From positions 1 through 49,206 of the forward strand of contig CALZRN010000002.1 in NCBI GenBank assembly GCA_945828585.1: a DNA stretch of 49,206 nucleotides. The letters run 5' to 3'. Below are positions 29,435 through 36,271 of the stretch, in pieces; within the stretch, counting starts at the first letter, position 1; every line of letters starts with the position of its first letter. Both the position numbers and the translations under genes were made by a program. The DNA comes from an uncultured Bacteroidales bacterium (GTDB lineage Bacteria > Bacteroidota > Bacteroidia > Bacteroidales > Paludibacteraceae). The notes under the pieces are model-generated. The model saw nothing but the letters and a program-made list of their open reading frames with translations, was not told the DNA's origin and made no database searches.

Positions 29435-30316
29435 TTATTTCAAATAAACGCCAAAGGCGAGATTGGCGTTGACCGCCTGACTACCCGGGTCTTTCGGCTT
29501 CCACTGTGCAGTCGTCTTATCCGCCGCAAGCGCGGAAGGGTTAATACCCAGTTGCCCTTGTAGCATCAAGCAGCATCGCTCGGATACCGACCAGTCTTTG
29601 CGTAAACGCAGCTCTATATTCTGCACGGCAAATCCCCGCTGATAACCTGTGTATAAACTGCGCCAAGGAGTGATGCCTACTGCTCCGTACAGGCTCAGAC
29701 CGAACGGCAGGGCCTGGGTGTAGCTGATCTCCGCATAACTCGAGTAGGCATGAATCGTATCGCCGTCCATAACATAACTGTCGGCGTTGGTAAAACGCGT
29801 GGCCCATAAGATACTCAGCGGCAGTTGGTTGCTCACCGTCCATCGTGCGCCTAACTCCAATGAGTTGCGCCCGGAGTCATAATAACCCAAGTCGAAAAAT
29901 CCGTGCTTGAAATTATGAATATAGAGCAAGTAGATATCGAGTCCCCAGCGCTTGAATCCGATAGTCAGATCCACCTCGGGTTCAAAAGTCTTAAACCCCC
30001 AATCAGTCACGCCGATGTTCCACCACATGTCCGCGTATAAGCCGCCGTAGCCGACGTTCGCGCTACCTTGTACGTTTGCGCCTCCGACAAATAAGCCGCG
30101 CCAAAGATAGGTCGTCTGGATTCGTGCTTGCGCGCCATAGGTGAATCCCACCGGCTGTTTGTATTCGTCCCAGAACCCTTCGACTCTCGACTCTTGGCTC
30201 TCGACTCTCGTCTCCTCGCTCGCGTATGCCCGCGCGTAAAATACAAAAGGTAACGCCCCGACGCATAGCGCCAGAGCTATTACCTTTCTAAAAGCCCTTG
30301 GAAAAATGTTTATCAC
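29435..30316 (-). CDS. Secreted beta-barrel-like protein (paralog 2)
   Basis: TTYLWRGLFVGGANVQGSANVGYGGLYADMWWNIGVTDWGF parallels the neighbour; in-frame GTG at 30316 preferred over the 30433 ORF start. Confidence 0.7.
   Translation of the reverse strand: MINIFPRAFRKVIALALCVGALPFVFYARAYASEETRVESQESRVEGFWDEYKQPVGFTYGAQARIQTTYLWRGLFVGGANVQGSANVGYGGLYADMWWNIGVTDWGFKTFEPEVDLTIGFKRWGLDIYLLYIHNFKHGFFDLGYYDSGRNSLELGARWTVSNQLPLSILWATRFTNADSYVMDGDTIHAYSSYAEISYTQALPFGLSLYGAVGITPWRSLYTGYQRGFAVQNIELRLRKDWSVSERCCLMLQGQLGINPSALAADKTTAQWKPKDPGSQAVNANLAFGVYLK
30178..30222 (-). repeat. GAGTCGAGAGTC-type micro-repeat right after the signal peptide of 29435
   Basis: cccttcgactctcgactcttggctctcgactctcgtctcctcg encodes EETRVESQESRVEG. 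Confidence 0.82.
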
Positions 30317-30320
30317 TGCC

Positions 30321-30560
30321 TTACAGCTCGTTTTGAGCCTCCCAAGCGCGGCGCAAAGCCACCTCCAGGATTCGAGTGTTGCTGAACACAACGATACCGC
30401 CGTCGGGACCCGGCTCAATGTGATAATCGGCATTGCCTTCGCCGTTAAAATAAGCTCTTACTTCGTCGCCCGCTATACCAAGTTCGGCTGCGATGGCGTC
30501 CATACTACCATGAGGAAGGCTGTCTTTTACTGCACGAAGGCGATTGAATGTTGTACGCAT
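30321..30560 (-). CDS. Small conserved hypothetical protein (79 aa)
   Basis: MRTTFNRLRAVKDSLPHGSMDAIAAELGIAGDEVRAYFNGEG; own promoter on the minus strand. Confidence 0.8.
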   Translation of the reverse strand: MRTTFNRLRAVKDSLPHGSMDAIAAELGIAGDEVRAYFNGEGNADYHIEPGPDGGIVVFSNTRILEVALRRAWEAQNEL

Positions 30561-30609
30561 AATGTTTGTGTTTTTATTGAGTTTATAATGTTGATTTCCA
30601 AATTCGGTG

Positions 30610-30640
30610 CAAAGTTACAAAGAATTTTTGATATATGCAA
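30610..30640 (-). promoter_or_regulatory. Promoter of the 30321-30560 gene
   Basis: Minus-strand TTGCATAT (30640-30633) and TAACTTTG (30617-30610), 23-nt spacing. Confidence 0.8.
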
Positions 30641-30678
30641 GCAAAAAGGCAAAAAAAACGTCCTATTATTATAAAAAC

Positions 30679-30709
30679 TTGCATATCTCAATTTTTTGTT
30701 GTACCTTTG
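30679..30709 (+). promoter_or_regulatory. Promoter of mnmE
   Basis: TTGCATAT at 30679 and TACCTTTG at 30702, 23-nt spacing. Confidence 0.85.
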
Positions 30710-30727
30710 CAGGAAAATTCGAAACAC

Positions 30728-32086
30728 ATGCATGCTATCTGTGCCATCAGTACTGCCTACGGTGTCGGCGGAATCGCTGTCATCCGTGTGTCCGGGGAGG
30801 GGAGTATAGCCATCGTCGATGGGCTCTTCCGCGGACGTGCGTCCTTGGCTAATGCCAAGGGCGGAACGGTGCATTTCGGCCGTATAGAGCGGGACGGAGA
30901 GGTGCTGGACGAGGTGCTCTGTTCGGTTTTCCGCGCGCCGCATTCGTTCACGGGCGAAGAGACCGTGGAGATAGCTTGTCACGGCAGCCTCTATATCCAG
31001 CAGGAACTCCTTCGATGGCTCATCGACGCAGGTTGCAAGGCTGCCGAACCCGGCGAGTTCACCCGCAGAGCGTTCCTCAACGGCAAGATGGACCTGACGC
31101 AGGCGGAGGCGGTAGCCGACCTCATTGCGGCACAAAGCAAAGCCGAGAAAGATCTGGCACTGAGTCAGCTGCGCGGATCGGTCTCCACGGAGTTGGAGGC
31201 GCTGCGCGAACGGTTGCTGCATTTCACTTCTCTGGTAGAACTGGAGTTGGATTTTGCGGACCACGAGGAGTTGGAGTTTGCGGACCGCACAGAGTTGCAG
31301 ACGCTTGCCGATGAGATTGAGCAGAAACTCGCAGCCCTGATGCGCTCTTTTGCCACCGGCAACGCCATCCGTAACGGGATCTCCGTAGCGATCATCGGTG
31401 CGCCGAATGTCGGCAAATCGACCCTTCTGAACGCGCTCTTAGGCGAGCAGCGGGCGATAGTGAGCGACATCCAAGGCACGACGCGCGACACGATAGAAGA
31501 CACCCTCGTCATCGACGGCATCCTCTTCCGCCTCATCGACACGGCGGGAATACGCGAGACGAACGACGTGATCGAGCAGATGGGTGTCGAGCGTAGCCGC
31601 CAAGCCATGGAGAAGGCGCAGATCATCATCTCCGTGCAGGACGCCACACGTCCCGGTGAGGTCATTCCCGCGACCTGCCCGCGACCTGCCCGCGACCTCA
31701 CGGTACTGTCCGTCCTCAATAAGGTCGATCTGTGTTCTGTCAGCGAACAAAGTGAGCGGTCTGTGCTCTGTCAGCGTAGCGGTCTGATTCCTCTCTCCGC
31801 CAAGAACGGCGACATCGAACCACTCAGACGCGAGCTGGTAAGGGTAGCCAAAGAGATGCTGCCGACCTCTGCGGTCATGCTCTCCAATGCCCGTCATTAC
31901 GAGGCAATAACCCGTGCCCATGAGGCGATTCTTCGTGTGAAGCAGGGCTTGCAAGACGGCCTCTCCGGCGAGTTGCTCTCCATGGATATGCAGGACTGTC
32001 TCGCGGCGCTCGGCGAAGTGACCGGACAGATCACCAACACCGAGGTGTTAGCAAATATATTCAGCAAATTTTGTATAGGCAAATGA
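30728..32086 (+). CDS. mnmE: tRNA modification GTPase MnmE/TrmE
   Basis: AISTAYGVGGIAVIRVSG, GAPNVGKSTLLNALL, DTAGIRETND, C-terminal FCIGK. Confidence 0.98.
   Translation: MHAICAISTAYGVGGIAVIRVSGEGSIAIVDGLFRGRASLANAKGGTVHFGRIERDGEVLDEVLCSVFRAPHSFTGEETVEIACHGSLYIQQELLRWLIDAGCKAAEPGEFTRRAFLNGKMDLTQAEAVADLIAAQSKAEKDLALSQLRGSVSTELEALRERLLHFTSLVELELDFADHEELEFADRTELQTLADEIEQKLAALMRSFATGNAIRNGISVAIIGAPNVGKSTLLNALLGEQRAIVSDIQGTTRDTIEDTLVIDGILFRLIDTAGIRETNDVIEQMGVERSRQAMEKAQIIISVQDATRPGEVIPATCPRPARDLTVLSVLNKVDLCSVSEQSERSVLCQRSGLIPLSAKNGDIEPLRRELVRVAKEMLPTSAVMLSNARHYEAITRAHEAILRVKQGLQDGLSGELLSMDMQDCLAALGEVTGQITNTEVLANIFSKFCIGK
31730..31788 (+). repeat. Family A hairpin repeat, two modules, in-frame in mnmE
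   Basis: GTCAGCGAACAAAGTGAGCGGTC and GTCAGCGTAGCGGTC. Confidence 0.9.
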
Positions 32087-32979
32087 TACTTTCTATGACC
32101 GGCTACGGAAAGGCCGAAACAATTTTCCGAGGAAGAAAACTGGTTTGCGAGATTCGCTCGCTCAACTCCAAATCCATGGATCTCTCCACAAGGCTCATCC
32201 CTGCGCTCCGTGCGCACGAGTTGGACATCCGTACCATCATCACTTCCCGACTCGAGCGCGGCAAAGTGGATCTCGCCATCTGCGAGCAGAATTCCCTCCC
32301 TGCGGGAGAGGGGCAAGGTGGTGCTTCACCCATCAACTGGGCGGCAGCGAAGGCTTACGCGCAGCAGTATGGCGAGCAGTTTGGCGAACCGGTACCGGCT
32401 GAAGTGATGGCGGCTATCTTGCGTTTTCCGGACGTGATGAAGGTCGCTGAAGAGGAATCGGAGTTGACGGACGAGGAGTGGAAAGATATACAGGCGCTCC
32501 TGGACCGCGCCATCGATGCCTTCATCGCTTTCCGTACCCAAGAGGGCGCGGCGTTACAAGCGATGTTCACTCAGAAACTCGACGGCATCGCTGAACTGCT
32601 CGCCCAAGTGGAGCCGTTTGAGAAAGGGCGCGTGGCAAAGATCAAAGAGCGGCTGGAAGCCAACCTCGCACAACTCTCCGCTGAGACGCAGGCGCAGACC
32701 GACCGCAACCGACTCGAGCAGGAGATGATTTACTACCTCGAGAAACTTGACATCACCGAGGAGAAAGTGCGCCTCACAAATCACATCAAGTATTTCCGCG
32801 AGACCATGAGCGGTGAAGGTGCCGGAGTCGGCAAGAAACTCGGCTTTATCGCTCAGGAGATGGGACGCGAGATCAACACCCTCGGCTCCAAATCCAACCA
32901 ATCGGAAATGCAGATCATCGTCGTCAAGATGAAAGATATCCTCGAACAAATCAAAGAGCAAGTTTTGAACGTCCTATGA
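32083..32979 (+). CDS. yicC: YicC family protein (putative endoribonuclease)
   Basis: ILSMTGYGKAE N-term, C-terminal LGSKSNQSEMQIIVVKMKDILEQIKEQVLNVL; ATGA overlap with mnmE. Confidence 0.95.
   Translation: MILSMTGYGKAETIFRGRKLVCEIRSLNSKSMDLSTRLIPALRAHELDIRTIITSRLERGKVDLAICEQNSLPAGEGQGGASPINWAAAKAYAQQYGEQFGEPVPAEVMAAILRFPDVMKVAEEESELTDEEWKDIQALLDRAIDAFIAFRTQEGAALQAMFTQKLDGIAELLAQVEPFEKGRVAKIKERLEANLAQLSAETQAQTDRNRLEQEMIYYLEKLDITEEKVRLTNHIKYFRETMSGEGAGVGKKLGFIAQEMGREINTLGSKSNQSEMQIIVVKMKDILEQIKEQVLNVL
32289..32331 (+). repeat. Family B GC-rich hairpin repeat, in-frame in yicC
   Basis: AATTCCCTCCCTGCGGGAGAGGGGCAAGGTGGTGCTTCACCC. Confidence 0.8.
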
Positions 32980-33524
32980 TCTATATTTTTTGTGCGCCTT
33001 CGGGCAGCGGGAAATCGACCATGGTGCAGCACATGCTGCATAAATACCCCGGAAAATTTGAACTGTCTGTCTCTTGCACCACCAGACCTCCGCGTGGACA
33101 GGAAGTACACGGCAAAGAGTATTACTTCATCTCTGTTGAGGAGTTCAAGAAACGCATCGAGAATAACGACTTCATCGAGTATGAGCAGGTCTATGAAGGT
33201 CTTTATTACGGGACGCTCAAAGAAGAGATCAAGCGCATTGAGGCGGCAGGACGGCAGGTGCTCTTTGACGTCGATGTGAAAGGTGGTCTAAACCTCAAGA
33301 AGATCCTTGGCGATAAAGCGACTTCAATCTTTATCTGTCCGCCGTCCATCGAGGAACTGCGCCGTCGTCTGGAAGGCCGCGGAGACACCAGCCCGGAGAT
33401 GATCGAGAAACGCCTCGCGAAAGCGGAAGAAGAACTCTCCTACAAACCCTATTTCGACCGCGTGGTCGTAAACGACGACCTCACTCATGCTTTCGAACAA
33501 CTCGATGCGATCATAGCAGAATGA
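32976..33524 (+). CDS. gmk: Guanylate kinase
   Basis: IFCAPSGSGKSTMVQHML, SVSCTTRPPRGQEVHGKEYYF. Confidence 0.97.
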   Translation: MIYIFCAPSGSGKSTMVQHMLHKYPGKFELSVSCTTRPPRGQEVHGKEYYFISVEEFKKRIENNDFIEYEQVYEGLYYGTLKEEIKRIEAAGRQVLFDVDVKGGLNLKKILGDKATSIFICPPSIEELRRRLEGRGDTSPEMIEKRLAKAEEELSYKPYFDRVVVNDDLTHAFEQLDAIIAE

Positions 33525-34093
33525 AAATCGGAATATACGGAGGAAGTTTCAACCCCGTGCATTTCGGGCATGTGGGATTGGCAAAATGGGTCATCGAGCA
33601 TACGGATCTCGATGAGTTATGGCTCATGGTCAGCCCCAATAACCCGCTCAAAGATGCCGGTATATTAGCGCCCGAAGAAGAACGATTGGCAGCCGTCCGC
33701 GAGGCGATAAAAGACATCCCCGGAGTGAAAGCATCGGATTTCGAGTTCTCGCTTCCGCGGCCGTCTTATACTGCTAACACCCTGCGCGAACTGCAAAAAC
33801 ACTTCCCCGAGTACGAGTTCACGCTCGTCATCGGGGAAGATAATCTCGCTATTTTTGATCGTTGGCGCGAGTACGAATATATCCTCGCTAACTTCCGGAT
33901 CTTCGTTTATCCGCGTCGGGAAAGTCTGTCAGGCGAAGCCGGTCTGTCAGCGAAGCGGTCTAACAGTCCGCAGGACGGTCTGTCAACGCAGTGGTCTAAC
34001 AGCGTAGCGGTCAAGGAACTTCAGTTCCTCAGCGAAGCACCTCTTTTCGACATCTCATCATCCGCCATTCGCCATTCGCGCGGACTTCAATAA
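33521..34093 (+). CDS. nadD: Nicotinate-nucleotide adenylyltransferase, apparently short at the C-terminus
   Basis: IGIYGGSFNPVHFGHVGLAKWV, FDISSSAIR near the end; ATGA overlap with gmk. Confidence 0.92.
   Translation: MKIGIYGGSFNPVHFGHVGLAKWVIEHTDLDELWLMVSPNNPLKDAGILAPEEERLAAVREAIKDIPGVKASDFEFSLPRPSYTANTLRELQKHFPEYEFTLVIGEDNLAIFDRWREYEYILANFRIFVYPRRESLSGEAGLSAKRSNSPQDGLSTQWSNSVAVKELQFLSEAPLFDISSSAIRHSRGLQ
33925..34048 (+). repeat. Family A hairpin repeat array, five modules plus a sixth hairpin, in-frame in nadD
   Basis: GTCAGGCGAAGCCGGTC; GTCAGCGAAGCGGTC; AACAGTCCGCAGGACGGTC; GTCAACGCAGTGGTC; AACAGCGTAGCGGTC; then AGGAACTTCAGTTCCT. Confidence 0.9.
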
Positions 34094-34880
34094 GACGCAG
34101 CCCGTTCTTTTTTGCCTCTTCTTCGAGTGCCGGACAATCGGTCTCATAAAATCCACTCATCCATAGTTCTCCTCCTTCTCTTGTTATGCGCGCGTAGATA
34201 GGCATCTGCGCGAGGAGGATGTTGCGATGGATATTAGCGAGGACTAAGTCGAATACAGAACGACCTTCGGTCTGACAGAGTACAGACCGTTCGCCTTGCT
34301 CACTGACAGATCCCAGACGCACATCCAACTCTACGCCATTCAGAGCTGCGTTCTCGAGCGTGTTCTGCACGGATTTATCATCAATATCTACCGCCAGCAC
34401 ATGTGCCGCACCGAGTTTCTTGGCGAAAATCCCCAACACTCCGGTTCCGCACCCATTATCAAGGACATTAAATTTTAAATTTGAAATTTGAGATTTGAAA
34501 TGAATCAATGCCTCAATCATCATCGCCGTCGTCTCGTGGTGGCCGGCACCGAAGGCACAATGCGGGATGATCTTCACGCCCAGCGGCAGTTCTTGCACCG
34601 GGTGCTCGGCTTCCCAGACCGCATTCCAATTCTCATCGGGCACTGCATCCACCGAAAGAAGCGTCGCTCCTTCGGTATCGGAGATCTGCGCTTGGATGGC
34701 TTCTTGGTTTTGTTCCCATAGATCCGAAGGGATGTAATAATCCGCATGGCCTGCTTGCCCCGGTTCTAAACCGGCGTCGTCTATCGTATCCACGCCGAGG
34801 TCACAAAGCTCCTGGTCAAACACTTCTTTCTGCCATTCCTCGGCAAAATCCGTCGTTATATGCAATACGTGGTACTTCAT
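34029..34880 (-). CDS. prmA: Ribosomal protein L11 methyltransferase
   Basis: FGAGHHETTAMMIEAL, NVLDNGCGTGVLGIFAKKLGA, FDLVLANIHRNILL. Confidence 0.95.
   Translation of the reverse strand: MKYHVLHITTDFAEEWQKEVFDQELCDLGVDTIDDAGLEPGQAGHADYYIPSDLWEQNQEAIQAQISDTEGATLLSVDAVPDENWNAVWEAEHPVQELPLGVKIIPHCAFGAGHHETTAMMIEALIHFKSQISNLKFNVLDNGCGTGVLGIFAKKLGAAHVLAVDIDDKSVQNTLENAALNGVELDVRLGSVSEQGERSVLCQTEGRSVFDLVLANIHRNILLAQMPIYARITREGGELWMSGFYETDCPALEEEAKKNGLRLIEVRANGEWRMMRCRKEVLR
34255..34311 (-). repeat. Family A hairpin repeat, two modules, in-frame in prmA
   Basis: Minus strand GTCAGTGAGCAAGGCGAACGGTC and GTCAGACCGAAGGTCGTTC. Confidence 0.9.
34467..34506 (-). repeat. AAATTTGA-type micro-repeat in-frame in prmA
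   Basis: attaaattttaaatttgaaatttgagatttgaaatga encodes FKSQISNLKFN. Confidence 0.8.
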
Positions 34881-36229
34881 TTGTCGCTAATCATTTGCAA
34901 AGCCTCGCCCACGAGGTAGTTACTGCCGCCGATAAAGACCGCATCCTCCTCTGCGGCGTGTTCCAACGCATAGTTGATTGCTTCTTTCGGATCGTCGATC
35001 GCCATCGGCTGAATACGGAATGCTGAATGCTGAATACTCTCCCACATCGCCAACATCTCCTCCGCCGTCCTTGCGCGCTTCGTATTCGGGGTCGTGAAGA
35101 TATAATTATATATTTTCCTCCCCTCCACGGGGAGGGCAGGTGGGGCTTGTGGCAGCAGCCGCATGACGACGTCTGTATCTTTGTCGTTGACCATGCCGAA
35201 GACGATCCATATATGCGGGTTCGGGAGGGTCTTGAGTTGCTGGGCAACGTACTGGATGCCGTGCGAGTTATGTCCGGTGTCGCAGATCACGAGCGGCTTC
35301 TCACGCAGCGTCTCCCATCGTCCTCTTAATCCCGTCAGACGGCACACGTGGCTAAAACCCTCTCTGATAGCTTCTTTCGTGATTTCGTAATCCCGTAATC
35401 CCGTAATCCCGTAATTCCTCAACACCTGCAATGCCACAAACGCCGTCTGGAGGTTTTTCTCCTGATAGAGGCCTTTGAGTTCGCACTCCGGCGCTTCGCG
35501 AAGCCGTCTTTTCCGCAAGTATCCGCACTGGTCGGCAAACCATATCCGGCAATCGGTGGTCTCCAGACCTTCGCCTAAGATACCGCACTCCTGCGCTTTG
35601 TCGAGGAAGACGTTCATCGTCTGGGGATGCGTCTCGCCGATGACGCAAGGCACGCCGGGTTTGATGATGCCGGCTTTCTCACGGGCGATCTTCGCAAGTG
35701 TGTTGCCCAAAAACTCTGTGTGGTCGAGGCCTATATTAGTGATGACGGAGAGAACTGGAGTGAGGACATTGGTGCTGTCGAGTCGTCCGCCGAGTCCCAC
35801 TTCCACGACCGCAACGTCCACCTCCTGCGCTACAAAATACGCAAACGCCATAGCGGTCATCGTCTCGAAGAAAGAGGGTTGTGCCTCGTCAAGAAATGCG
35901 CGGTTTGTCTCAACAAACTGCGCCACTTCGCTTTCGGGAATCGGCACTCCGTTGACGCGGATGCGCTCGGTAAGGGAGACTAAATGCGGGCTGGTGTACA
36001 GCCCCACTTTGTAGCCCGCGGCCTGCAGCACAGCGGCAATCAGATGAGATGTCGAACCCTTGCCGTTGGTGCCTGCCACATGGATTGCCCGTAGTTTCTC
36101 ATGCGGGTTACCGACATGCGCCATGAGGCGGAGCGTGTTCTCCAGACCGGGCTTGTACGCCGCCGCACCTACCAGGTGAAACGGCGGCCGCGCGTTATAC
36201 AAATATTCTATCGCTTCTTTGTAGTTCAT
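34877..36229 (-). CDS. folC: Bifunctional folylpolyglutamate synthase/dihydrofolate synthase
   Basis: HVAGTNGKGSTSHLIAAVLQAAGYKVGLYTSPHL; likely start MNYKEAIEYLYN at 36229 (ORF extends to 36250). Confidence 0.96.
   Translation of the reverse strand: MNYKEAIEYLYNARPPFHLVGAAAYKPGLENTLRLMAHVGNPHEKLRAIHVAGTNGKGSTSHLIAAVLQAAGYKVGLYTSPHLVSLTERIRVNGVPIPESEVAQFVETNRAFLDEAQPSFFETMTAMAFAYFVAQEVDVAVVEVGLGGRLDSTNVLTPVLSVITNIGLDHTEFLGNTLAKIAREKAGIIKPGVPCVIGETHPQTMNVFLDKAQECGILGEGLETTDCRIWFADQCGYLRKRRLREAPECELKGLYQEKNLQTAFVALQVLRNYGITGLRDYEITKEAIREGFSHVCRLTGLRGRWETLREKPLVICDTGHNSHGIQYVAQQLKTLPNPHIWIVFGMVNDKDTDVVMRLLPQAPPALPVEGRKIYNYIFTTPNTKRARTAEEMLAMWESIQHSAFRIQPMAIDDPKEAINYALEHAAEEDAVFIGGSNYLVGEALQMISDK
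35010..35038 (-). repeat. TTCAGCA micro-repeat in-frame in folC
   Basis: ctgaatacggaatgctgaatgctgaatac encodes SIQHSAFRIQ. Confidence 0.8.
35113..35148. repeat. Family B GC-rich hairpin repeat inside folC
   Basis: TTTTCCTCCCCTCCACGGGGAGGGCAGGTGGGGCTT (encodes QAPPALPVEGRK on the minus strand). Confidence 0.88.
35377..35418 (-). repeat. 9-bp tandem repeat (CGTAATCCC) in-frame in folC
   Basis: cgtgatttcgtaatcccgtaatcccgtaatcccgtaattcc encodes NYGITGLRDYEITK. Confidence 0.9.
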
Positions 36230-36231
36230 AT

Positions 36232-36271
36232 AATTTCTCCTCCCCTCCATGGGGAGGTCGGCTGGGGCTTT
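36232..36271. repeat. Family B GC-rich hairpin repeat at the dnaE/folC junction
   Basis: TTTCTCCTCCCCTCCATGGGGAGGTCGGCTGGGGCTTTA abutting the dnaE stop codon. Confidence 0.88.
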
